Assembly: GCA_964551475.1 (NCBI GenBank)
Contig: CAZKCI010000024.1
Span: forward strand, 1 to 31,656
DNA length: 31,656 nt
From: CAZKCI01 sp964551475
GTDB taxonomy: Bacteria > Auribacterota > Erginobacteria > Erginobacterales > CAZKCI01
Direction: 5' to 3'
Numbering within the stretch: the first letter of the stretch is position 1; each line of letters begins with the position of its first letter. Of this stretch, positions 13,592-20,750 are shown piece after piece. The translations under genes were made by a program, and so were the position numbers. Under the pieces are notes generated by a model. It did no database searches. It was given only the letters and a program-made list of their open reading frames with translations, and was not told where the DNA came from.

Positions 13592-15262
13592 ATGAAACCA
13601 TCCCGAATCCTCGTCTTCGCCGCCCTTGCTCTCTGCCTCTCCCTTCCCCGTCCCTCTCTCCCCGCCACCCTGCCGGTCAAGATCATAGCGGCGAACCTCT
13701 CCAGCGGCAATGGCCAGGCTTACGAATTGCCGGGGATCCGCATCTTCCAGGGTCTCGATCCCGACATCGTCCTCATCCAGGAGTTCAACTACGAGTCCGG
13801 AACTCGGCGCGAATTCGTGAACACCGCCTTCGGCGCCGAGTACTACTACTACGTCGAGACCGGAACCGGGAAGGATATCCCGAACGGTATCATCAGCCGC
13901 TGGCCCTTCATCACGCCCGGAGGCACCGGCTACTGGGTGGACGACGAGGTCCCTAACCGCGCCTTCGCCTGGGCCAAGATCGACCTGCCGGGCGACCACG
14001 TCCTCCAGGTGGTCAGCGTCCACCTCCTCACCGCGGACTCCTCCGTCCGCAACCGCGAGGCGACCACTCTCAAGGGCTACATCGCGTTAAACTTCGACAG
14101 CGGAGACTTCATAGTCGTGGGGGGCGACCTCAACACCACCTCCCCCACGGAATCCTGCATCACCACCTTCGCCGAATTCCTGTCACCCACCACCCATCGC
14201 CCGGTCGATCAGAAGGGGGATGACGACACCAACTCGCCCCGCAACAATCCCTACGATTGGGTGATGGAGAACTCGGTCCTCCAGTCCTACTACACGTCGA
14301 CCACGCTCGAGGGCCATACCTTCACCCACGGCCTCGTCTACGACAGCCGCATCACATTGCCCTACTCCATGCTCCCCTCACCCATCCTCTCCACCGATTC
14401 CGACGCCACCGGCATGCAGCACATGGCCGTGATCAAGACATTCAACATACCCGTCGACCCATCGCCCACGCCCACGCCGACCATCACGCCGACGCCCTCG
14501 CCCACGCCGACGTCCCTCCCCGTCGTCCTCGCCGGAGGCGATTACGACGGCGACGGCACCTCGGACATAGCGGTCTTCCGTCCGACATCCGGCATGTGGG
14601 CGATCCGGGGATTCACCAACCTCTATTTCGGTTCCTCGTCCGACTTCCCGGCGCCGGGAGACTACGACGGCGACGGGACGACCGACGCCGCCGTCTTCCG
14701 CCCCTCCCAGGGGCTGTGGTCGGTCCGGAACGTCACCCGCGTCTACTTCGGCGTCAGCGGCGACCGGCCCGTCCCCGGCGACTACAACGGCGACGGGCGC
14801 GCCGACATCGGCGTCTTCCGTTCCTCCCAGAGCCAGTGGGCGATCTACAACCTCACCCGCTGGTATTTCGGCGCCGCTTCCGACCACCCCGCACCCGGCG
14901 ACTACGACGGGGACGGCACGGCCGACATCGCCCTCTTCCGGAAATCGGCCGGGATGTGGGCGGTCAGCAACGTCAGCCGCGTCTACTTCGGGGGCGAGGG
15001 CGACCTCCCGGTCGCGGCCGATTACAGCGGGGACGGGTTCCTGGAATACGCCGTCTATCGCCCGTACTATGGCCTCTGGTCGGTCAAGGACTACACACGG
15101 CTTTACATCGGCGGGAATACCTACCTGCCCCTCCCGGGCGACTACGACGGGAACGCGAGCGACGAGCCCGCCCTCTTCCGCCCGTCCAACGGCCTCTGGA
15201 CCGTTTCCGGGATCACCCGGGCTTATTTCGGAACGGCGGGCGACATCCCGGTGGCCAGGTAG
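13592..15262 (+). CDS. secreted EEP-family nuclease/phosphatase with six-repeat C-terminal module (paralogue)
   Basis: 556 residues. The signal peptide is KPSRILVFAALALCLSLP, ending near LPA. The EEP domain (~25-290) aligns along its length with that of 10914-13181: IIAANLSSGNGQAYELPGIR, LIQEFNYESG, IPNGIISRWP, VSVHLL, GGDLNT, YDWVM and GMQHMAV. All expected metal and catalytic residues are kept. It lacks the extra middle domain and has a short linker (PSPTPTPTITPTPSPTPT). Six 40-residue repeats (316-556) follow, without Cys, ending GDIPVAR. The two EEP genes look like a tandem duplication whose tails were exchanged or diverged, because their repeat arrays belong to different subtypes. Its own promoter and terminator indicate a single-gene unit. 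Confidence 0.88.
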   Translation: MKPSRILVFAALALCLSLPRPSLPATLPVKIIAANLSSGNGQAYELPGIRIFQGLDPDIVLIQEFNYESGTRREFVNTAFGAEYYYYVETGTGKDIPNGIISRWPFITPGGTGYWVDDEVPNRAFAWAKIDLPGDHVLQVVSVHLLTADSSVRNREATTLKGYIALNFDSGDFIVVGGDLNTTSPTESCITTFAEFLSPTTHRPVDQKGDDDTNSPRNNPYDWVMENSVLQSYYTSTTLEGHTFTHGLVYDSRITLPYSMLPSPILSTDSDATGMQHMAVIKTFNIPVDPSPTPTPTITPTPSPTPTSLPVVLAGGDYDGDGTSDIAVFRPTSGMWAIRGFTNLYFGSSSDFPAPGDYDGDGTTDAAVFRPSQGLWSVRNVTRVYFGVSGDRPVPGDYNGDGRADIGVFRSSQSQWAIYNLTRWYFGAASDHPAPGDYDGDGTADIALFRKSAGMWAVSNVSRVYFGGEGDLPVAADYSGDGFLEYAVYRPYYGLWSVKDYTRLYIGGNTYLPLPGDYDGNASDEPALFRPSNGLWTVSGITRAYFGTAGDIPVAR

Positions 15263-15296
15263 CAGGAAAGGCAGTTGTAGGTTATAAGTTGTCACT

Positions 15297-15334
15297 AAAA
15301 ATCGGCCTCGCCTTTCGGCGGGGCCGATTTTTTG
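15297..15334 (+). terminator. rho-independent terminator
   Basis: A 13-bp stem (15300-15312 with 15317-15329, one G-U pair) has a TTTC loop and a T-tract. The A-tract on its left side would also stop minus-strand transcription, suiting the convergent radical SAM gene. Confidence 0.8.
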
Positions 15335-15430
15335 CGGGAGCGGCGCCGAGCTTGTCCTGGGCGAAGTCGAAGGGCCGCGGGTACACGCCATCCTGGATCG
15401 GGGCCCCGATTTTTATATACAACCCATAGT

Positions 15431-15550
15431 CATCGGGGCAAGCGAGACGCCCCTCCCACAAATCCGATCTGCGACCGCGCGCAATGCGTTCCTGTGGGAG
15501 CGGCGTCCCCGCCGCGATGCCGCCCCGTCGCCACGGGAGTGGCGACGCTA
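15431..15550. repeat. dispersed GACGCCCCTCCCACA-type repeats
   Basis: The string ATCGGGGCAAGCGAGACGCCCCTCCCACAA, given here only in part (GAGACGCCCCTCCCACA), recurs with small changes at 19635-19662. A related GTGGGAGCGGCGTCCCCGCC unit and a GTCGCCACGGGAGTGGCGAC hairpin follow. This is intergenic repeat material between convergent genes with no coding content. Confidence 0.6.
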
Positions 15551-15556
15551 CAAAAG

Positions 15557-16507
15557 CTAACTGATCCGATAAAAAGTCTCCCCCCCGTGCTCCGCTTTCC
15601 CCACCTTGCGGGCGGCAATGAGACCGGCGAGCGTCCGGCGAACGGTCGCGGCGGTCAGCCCCAGCGAACGGACAAGATCGCCCGCCGTGGCGGGGCGGCG
15701 GCGGAGATAGTCGATCACCGCTGCCGCCGGCTCCAAGCCGCCGCCCCGGTTCCGCTTCTTCCGGAAATCTCCCACAACTTCCACTCGGATGCCCGGGAGC
15801 TCGCGACGGAGGAAGGCCGCCGAGCGCTTCATCTCTGGTTCGGACAAGGGCCGCGCTTCCTTTTCCGCCGGGGGGCGCGCCACGGTCGAAAGCTGGACAC
15901 GGTCCGGAAGGATTCTTCTGATCCGCCGGGCGAGGGCATCGAGCTCACCGGCAGAATCATTGAAGCCCCGGACCAGCATCACCTCCAGCCAGACCCGCCC
16001 GGGCATCGCGCGCGCCAGCGCCTCGATCCCATCGGCGATCTTCTCCAGCGTGAGAGAGGGATGGGGGCGGTTGACCCTCCAGAAGATCTTCTCCGTCCCC
16101 GCGTCCAGGCTGGGGACGACCAGGTCGGCCGCGGACAGCTCCTTTCTCACCGCAGGCCGGTCCAGGAGGGAGGAGCCGGTCAGAACGGCGACGGGGACAT
16201 CGGTGATCCGTTTCAGCGCGCGAATCATCTTCCCCAGATTGGCGTTCAGGGTCGGCTCGCCGGAGCCGGAGAAGGTGATGTAGTCGATCCGTCCCTTCCG
16301 GGCAAGCGCCTCCCTGATCTGCGCGACCACCGGAGCGACGGGGACATAGCCCCGCCGGGCGACCGTGGTCCGGGAGGAGGCGCCGAGCTGGCAGTAGACG
16401 CAGTCGAGCGCGCAGGTCTTGAACGGGACGACGTCGACGCCGAGCGAGAAGCCGAGCCGGCGCGACGGCACCGGACCGAAAACGCGGGCGTGAGTGCGGC
16501 TCTTCAA
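15557..16507 (-). CDS. radical SAM protein (COG0731-type) with C-terminal winged helix
   Basis: 316 residues from a TTG start at 16507, chosen because GGAGAG lies ~8 nt upstream and the conserved region (ARVFGPVPSRRLGFSLGVDV) begins just after it. The ATG at 16612 would add residues encoded by intergenic repeat. The CALDCVYCQLG motif (CxxxCxxC) binds the 4Fe-4S cluster that cleaves S-adenosylmethionine. FSGSGEPTLN and the following TIM-barrel strands fit the COG0731 Fe-S oxidoreductase group. Residues ~250-316 (AAVIDYLRRRPATAGDLVRS onward) form a winged-helix domain, suggesting nucleic acid or regulatory contact. The substrate is unknown. Confidence 0.85.
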   Translation of the reverse strand: MKSRTHARVFGPVPSRRLGFSLGVDVVPFKTCALDCVYCQLGASSRTTVARRGYVPVAPVVAQIREALARKGRIDYITFSGSGEPTLNANLGKMIRALKRITDVPVAVLTGSSLLDRPAVRKELSAADLVVPSLDAGTEKIFWRVNRPHPSLTLEKIADGIEALARAMPGRVWLEVMLVRGFNDSAGELDALARRIRRILPDRVQLSTVARPPAEKEARPLSEPEMKRSAAFLRRELPGIRVEVVGDFRKKRNRGGGLEPAAAVIDYLRRRPATAGDLVRSLGLTAATVRRTLAGLIAARKVGKAEHGGETFYRIS

Positions 16508-16573
16508 GATGTCTTCTCTCCGTCGGTTGTGAAAGCGGCGTCTCGCCGCGATCTGGTATGATCCTGGAGTGAT

Positions 16574-16633
16574 GGAGTAGTGGAGTATTGATGGCGGGCG
16601 ACGGATCGCCATTACTCAATACTCCATTACTCC
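16574..16633. repeat. inverted repeat of GGAGTA-type sequence
   Basis: The left arm (16574-16596, GGAGTAGTGGAGTATTGATG...) is repeated inverted at 16607-16633 with a 4-nt indel. The spacer holds GGCGACGGATCGCC. Similar TGGAGT units surround it. This is a dispersed repeat between the radical SAM and trxB genes. Confidence 0.6.
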
Positions 16634-16670
16634 GACACTCCATAACTCCAACTGGCAATCGATCAAGCGC

Positions 16671-17609
16671 TTATCGGGGGGCTTTCTCGCTGTTGAGGTA
16701 GTCCCGCGCCGCGATCGCCGCCGTCGCCCCCTCCCCGACCGCCGCCGCGACCTGGCGTACGTTCCCCGCCCGGACGTCGCCGGCGGCGAAGACACCGGGG
16801 CGGGAAGACCTCATCATCCCGTCGGTGACGACATATCCCCCCTCGTTCAGATCGACCAGCCCCCGGACGCACGCGGAGTTCGGCTCCTGGCCGACGAAGA
16901 TGAAGACGCCGGAGAGTTCGATCCTTTTCTCCTCTCCCGAGACCTTATCCCGATAGGCCAGGGACTCCACGGTCCGGGAGCCCTGGACCGCCTGGGGGAG
17001 GGCGTTGAGAACCATGATCACCTTCCCGCTCTTCCTCAGCTCCTCTTCCAGCATCTTCGTCCCCCGGAACTCGTCACGGCGATGAACCAGATAAACCCGC
17101 GAGGCGAAGCGGGAGAGGAAGCGCGCCTCCTCGAAAGCGGTGTCTCCCCCGCCGATGACGGCGACGTCCTTGTTCCGGAAGAGCGGCCCGTCGCAGGTTC
17201 CGCAATAGGAGACGCCCTTCCCGAGAAATTCCCTCTCGCCGGGTATCCCCAGCGTCTTGTGGCGGGACCCCGAGGCGACGATCAGGGCGCGGGCGGCGAA
17301 CTCTCCCTGGTCGGAGCGGACATGGAAACAACCGTCTGCCGAGGCCGCGGCGCTGACATCGATGAACTCGCGGATTTCCGTACCGAAGCGAACCGCCTGA
17401 CCTTTCATCCTCTCCGCGAGTTCGGGGCCGGTTATCCCCTCGGGAAAACCGGGGTAGTTCTCGATCCGGTCGGTGACGGACGGCCAGCCCCCGCAGGCGG
17501 TCTTCTCCAGGATCAGAGTGGCGAGGAGCTCCCGCGAGGTGTAGATCCCCGCGGTCAGTCCCGCCGGTCCGCCGCCGATGATGATGATGTCATGGGTAGA
17601 TGCAGTCAT
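16671..17609 (-). CDS. trxB: thioredoxin-disulfide reductase
   Basis: 312 residues, normal length. The FAD-binding motif IIIIGGGPAGLTAGIYTSRE is at the N-terminus. The NAD(P)H-binding motif VIGGGDTAFEEARFLSRF and HRRDEFRG lie in the middle. The redox pair is YCGTCDG (Cys136/Cys139). The C-terminal GVFAAGDVR FAD motif and GEGATAAIAA helix are present. It passes electrons from NAD(P)H to thioredoxin in the cytoplasm. HRRDEFR suggests NADPH preference. One oddity: the usual GGQ after the first FAD region is GGW. No thioredoxin gene lies next to it. Confidence 0.95.
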   Translation of the reverse strand: MTASTHDIIIIGGGPAGLTAGIYTSRELLATLILEKTACGGWPSVTDRIENYPGFPEGITGPELAERMKGQAVRFGTEIREFIDVSAAASADGCFHVRSDQGEFAARALIVASGSRHKTLGIPGEREFLGKGVSYCGTCDGPLFRNKDVAVIGGGDTAFEEARFLSRFASRVYLVHRRDEFRGTKMLEEELRKSGKVIMVLNALPQAVQGSRTVESLAYRDKVSGEEKRIELSGVFIFVGQEPNSACVRGLVDLNEGGYVVTDGMMRSSRPGVFAAGDVRAGNVRQVAAAVGEGATAAIAARDYLNSEKAPR

Positions 17610-17646
17610 GGCTTGTCTTTTTAAAGGCCCTATAATCTCCTCGGGC

Positions 17647-18138
17647 CTATTTAACCCGGCCCCGGCCGAGCAGGGCGGGAGGGACCAGGTTGTGGATTTT
17701 CCCCACCTCCATCCGGACCAGATAACGGGGATGGGGAAAATGGACCTCCGAACGGCCGTGAGAGAAACCCCGCCGGACGTTGTCCGCGATCCTCTGGGTG
17801 ATAAGCGTCCGCTTTTTCGCCACCCAGCGGGCGGCCAGCTCGTCGAAGAGCGGCCCCGACTCGATCACTTCGGCCCGCCCCTTGAACTGGTAGCCCTTGA
17901 ACTCGTGGATATTGAAAACCGACACGGCCACGGAGGGGTTCCGCTTCAGATTGGCATGGGTCTTGCCGCGGAACAGATCGAAGAAGTAAACATACCCCTC
18001 GAGATCGACGCGGACCACGCCCTTCAGAGCGAGGTTGGGGACGCCGCGGGCGTTGACCGTCCCCACCACGGCCACGTTCTCCTTGATGAGGAGACGACGC
18101 ATTTCCTCGTTGAGTTTTACAGGCATGGGACAGGACAT
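17647..18138 (-). CDS. pyridoxamine 5'-phosphate oxidase-fold protein
   Basis: 163 residues; the ATG at 18126 is an equally good start. The pattern fits the PNPOx-like split-barrel flavin fold: VAVVGTVNARGVPNLALKGV, then YVYFFDLFRGKTHANLKRNP and VAVSVFNIHEFKGYQFKG. Members bind FMN or F420 and act on diverse substrates. This one lacks the features of true PdxH (usually ~200+ residues). It sits 37 nt after trxB in genomic order but upstream in transcription, and the two may be co-transcribed as a redox pair (inference). Confidence 0.8.
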   Translation of the reverse strand: MSCPMPVKLNEEMRRLLIKENVAVVGTVNARGVPNLALKGVVRVDLEGYVYFFDLFRGKTHANLKRNPSVAVSVFNIHEFKGYQFKGRAEVIESGPLFDELAARWVAKKRTLITQRIADNVRRGFSHGRSEVHFPHPRYLVRMEVGKIHNLVPPALLGRGRVK

Positions 18139-18178
18139 GCAGGTTGCAGGTTAGTGATCAGAGTTTGCAGATCAGCGA

Positions 18179-18985
18179 TCAGAAATAGAATATCAGGGCG
18201 ATGCCGGCCAGCCAGCAGTAAACGGCGAACCAGGCCAGCTTGCCTCGCGCAACCACGGCCATCAGCAACTTGATCGCCCCCAGTCCCACGAGCGCGGCGG
18301 CGGCTACGCCCGCCAGGAGGCACGCGGCCTGCCCGTCGGGGAAACCTCTGTCCAGCGCTTTCAGGAGCTTGAGGGATGAGGCGCCGAGGATCACCGGGAT
18401 GGAGAGGAGAAAGGAGAACTCGGCCGAGGCCGTTCTCTCCACGCCCGCGAATATCCCGGCGGAGATGGTCGCCCCGGAACGGGAGAGGCCGGGCAGGATG
18501 GCGCAGGCCTGGGCCAAACCGACCGCGGCGGCGGACCCCCACCCCAGGCGACGTTCCCCCTGGGGGACGATGCCGGCAAGGAAAAGGAGAACGCCGGTCA
18601 CGACCATGAAGACACCCACCCAGAAGGGCTCCAGAAAATACTGCTCGATCGCCGCCTCGAAAACCATCCCCGCCACGGCGGCGGGGATGCTGGCGGCGAT
18701 GAGCATCCAGGCCAGGCGGGTGTTGTCGTTGGGAAAACGGAGCCGGCCGCGATGCCATTTCACCCGCCCCCGCCACAAAGCCGCCGCCAGATCGCGCACC
18801 CGGCGGCGGAAGAAGAAAAGGACCGCGAGGAGAGTGCCCAGGTGGATCATCGCCTCGAAGGCGAGATCGGTGTCGGCGACCCGCAACAGATGTCCGGCTA
18901 CCACCAGATGTCCGGTCGAGGAAACGGGGAGGAATTCGGTCAGGCCCTGGATGACGCCGAGTATGATCGCCTGCATTATAGTCAT
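18179..18985 (-). CDS. uppP: undecaprenyl-diphosphatase
   Basis: 268 residues, the standard BacA/UppP length, with about eight hydrophobic segments. Both signature motifs are present: EFLPVSSTGHL near the N-terminus (catalytic Glu and Ser/Thr/His region) and LPGLSRSGATI in the middle. It removes a phosphate from undecaprenyl pyrophosphate at the inner membrane so that the lipid carrier can be reused for peptidoglycan and surface polysaccharides. Together with the DgkA-PAP2 fusion at 27808-28560, the window encodes several steps of lipid-carrier recycling. Confidence 0.96.
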   Translation of the reverse strand: MTIMQAIILGVIQGLTEFLPVSSTGHLVVAGHLLRVADTDLAFEAMIHLGTLLAVLFFFRRRVRDLAAALWRGRVKWHRGRLRFPNDNTRLAWMLIAASIPAAVAGMVFEAAIEQYFLEPFWVGVFMVVTGVLLFLAGIVPQGERRLGWGSAAAVGLAQACAILPGLSRSGATISAGIFAGVERTASAEFSFLLSIPVILGASSLKLLKALDRGFPDGQAACLLAGVAAAALVGLGAIKLLMAVVARGKLAWFAVYCWLAGIALIFYF

Positions 18986-18993
18986 ATAAAAAC

Positions 18994-19079
18994 ACCCGGA
19001 CGCAGTCCGGGCCTACATTCGCCGCGAACGGCGGGGAATCTAACTCAATAATCCGAAGGGGGCGGGCCCCTTTTCGGAT
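18994..19079. repeat. palindromic repeats and apt-proximal hairpin
   Basis: CCCGGAC-gca-GTCCGGG then CCTAC and CGCCGCGAACGGCG form two adjacent small hairpins. An ATCCGAA...TTCGGAT stem (about 19050-19079) touches the apt stop codon and may act as its terminator, although no good T-run follows on the minus strand. Confidence 0.5.
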
Positions 19080-19600
19080 CAGTAGTGAATGAGCGAGTGG
19101 AGGGGAAGCCCCTTGATCTTTTCCCGACCCTTCAGGAAGTCCAGCTCGATGACAACGCAGACCCCGATGATCTCGCCTTGGGCGTGGCGGACCAGATCGA
19201 TCGCCGCCTGGAGAGTCCCCCCGGTGGCCAGGAGGTCGTCGACGATCAGGACGCGGTCGCCGGGGAGAACGCCGTCCTCGTGGATCTCCACCGTGGCCGA
19301 GCCGTATTCGAGATCGAAGGACGCCCGCCGGGTTTTATGGGGGAGCTTGCCGGCCTTGCGCACCGGGATGACCCCGGCGCCCAGCTTGAGGGCCAGGGCG
19401 GCGCCGAAGATGAAGCCCCGGGCGTCGATGCAGACCACCTTGGCCGGCGGGCGGGCGAGATAGGGTTGGGCCATCAGGTCGATCGCCTCCCGAAAGAGCT
19501 TGCCGTCGCCGATCAGGGGGGTGATGTCCTTGAAGATGATCCCCTTCTTGGGGAAATCGGGGACATCGCGAATGACTTTCTTCAGATTCTCGAGACTCAT
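19079..19600 (-). CDS. apt: adenine phosphoribosyltransferase
   Basis: 173 residues from ATG 19600, preceded by AAGGAG. The frame stays open upstream to 19828, but that part is repeat DNA. Motifs are DVPDFPKKGIIFKDITPL at the N-terminus, IDARGFIFG, the PRPP-binding VLIVDDLLATGGTLQAA and the C-terminal IELDFLKGREK. It converts adenine and PRPP to AMP in purine salvage. All conserved elements are intact. It lies downstream of the sigma factor gene but is separated from it by 224 nt of repeats, so it is probably expressed on its own. Confidence 0.95.
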   Translation of the reverse strand: MSLENLKKVIRDVPDFPKKGIIFKDITPLIGDGKLFREAIDLMAQPYLARPPAKVVCIDARGFIFGAALALKLGAGVIPVRKAGKLPHKTRRASFDLEYGSATVEIHEDGVLPGDRVLIVDDLLATGGTLQAAIDLVRHAQGEIIGVCVVIELDFLKGREKIKGLPLHSLIHY

Positions 19601-19621
19601 TTCCTGCTCTCCTTGCGGTTG

Positions 19622-19765
19622 GATGCTATCCCTGGATCGGGGCGAGACGCCCCTCCCACAGAAACACTTATGACAACCCGCTCGTGTAGCCCGTGGGAGC
19701 GACATTCCTGCTTGCCCCTCCCACAAAAAGCAGTAAAAGCAAAAGAAGTAATCAGTGATCAGTGG
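19622..19765. repeat. dispersed repeats between apt and the sigma factor gene
   Basis: GGGGCGAGACGCCCCTCCCA (19637-19656) matches the repeat near 15440. A related GTGGGAGCGACATTCCTG unit and a second CCCCTCCCACAA follow, then ATCAGTGATCAGTGG of the type also seen near 29095-29125. No gene is seen. Confidence 0.55.
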
Positions 19766-19824
19766 AAGAAAATATCGGAGCCTCGCGGTTCTTCCTTCCG
19801 TATGACCTTCGCCGCAGGCGAGTG

Positions 19825-20688
19825 TCATACCGAGGGAAACTCGAGCTTGCGCTCCCGGATGGTCTGGCGGAGCTTCAGGATCGACTTGTTGATGATCTGG
19901 CGCACCCGCTCCCGGCTGATCTTGAAGGTCTCGCCGATGTGCTCGAGGGTGCGCGCCTCCCCCTTCTTGAGGCCGAATCTCAGCTCCATGATCCTCCGCT
20001 CGCGCGGGGAGAGGCCGTCCAGGATTTTCTTCAGGTCCTCCTTCAGGTCGGCGGCGTTGATGGCCTGGTCGGGAGCGGCCACCGACGTGTTCTGGATCAG
20101 GTCGGCCAGCTCGCTCACGCCCTCCTCATCGATCTTGGCGTCCAGGGAGGAGGGGGAGCGGATGACCTCCCTCAGGTCGTCGATCTCCTTGTAGCTCATC
20201 CGGAGCTTGCGCGCGATCTCGCTCCGCTGGGCGGGGCGGCCGATCTCCTGGGAAAGCTTTTCCACCGCCTTCTGGAAAGAGGAGACCCTCTCCTGCATGT
20301 AGACCGGGACGCGGATGATCTTGGACTGGTTGGCGATCGCCCGCATGATCGACTGCTTGATCCACCAGGCGGCGTAGGTGGAAAGCTTGGTCCCCTTGCT
20401 CAGGTCGTAGCGCTCGACCGCCTTGATCAGCCCCAGGTTCCCTTCCTCTATGAGATCCAGCAAGGGAAGGCCGATGTGCTCGTATTTCTTGGCGATCTTT
20501 ACCACCAGGCGGAGGTTGGCCTTGATCAGGTGCTTGGCCGAGGCCTCGTCGCCCCGGGCGACCTTTTTCGCCAGGGCGATCTCCTCCTCCCGGGTGAGCA
20601 GGGGGATCTCGCCGATCTCCTTCAGGTAGATGCGAATCGCCGGCGATTGTCGATTTCCCGCCATCGTCTTTCCCTGATTCTCAGCCAC
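19825..20688 (-). CDS. RNA polymerase sigma-70 factor (RpoD/RpoS type)
   Basis: 287 residues; ATG 20664 is an alternative start. Region 1.2 is IRIYLKEIGEIPLLTREEEI. Region 2 carries ANLRLVVKIAKKYEHIGLPL, DLIEEGNLGLIKAVERYD and FSTYA-like TKLSTYAAWWIKQSI (-10 recognition). Region 3 follows (VPVYMQERVSSF). Region 4 ends with LSPRERRIMELRFGL and the helix-turn-helix ISRERVRQIINKSILKLR that binds the -35. It lacks the long non-conserved insert of large RpoD proteins, so it is either the compact primary sigma factor or a group 2 paralogue; context does not decide. The extended -10 promoters in this window are its possible targets. Confidence 0.93.
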   Translation of the reverse strand: MAENQGKTMAGNRQSPAIRIYLKEIGEIPLLTREEEIALAKKVARGDEASAKHLIKANLRLVVKIAKKYEHIGLPLLDLIEEGNLGLIKAVERYDLSKGTKLSTYAAWWIKQSIMRAIANQSKIIRVPVYMQERVSSFQKAVEKLSQEIGRPAQRSEIARKLRMSYKEIDDLREVIRSPSSLDAKIDEEGVSELADLIQNTSVAAPDQAINAADLKEDLKKILDGLSPRERRIMELRFGLKKGEARTLEHIGETFKISRERVRQIINKSILKLRQTIRERKLEFPSV

Positions 20689-20713
20689 AGATGTGATCTT
20701 AATCCGCGTAATC

Positions 20714-20733
20714 CCTGCCTGCCGGCAGGCAGG
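20714..20733. repeat. 20-bp perfect palindrome
   Basis: CCTGCCTGCCGGCAGGCAGG is a perfect 20-bp palindrome. It lies between the ppdK end and the sigma gene, inside a longer repeat built of AATCCGCG-type units that recurs at 27690-27720. Confidence 0.75.
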
Positions 20734-20750
20734 CGCGAAAATCCGCGGCT

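Noticed and set aside
9759..15259. The 120-nt periodicity of the arrays as a DNA-level repeat
   Set aside because: The period comes from the 40-residue protein repeats. Nucleotide identity between units is limited and follows codons, so it is a protein feature.
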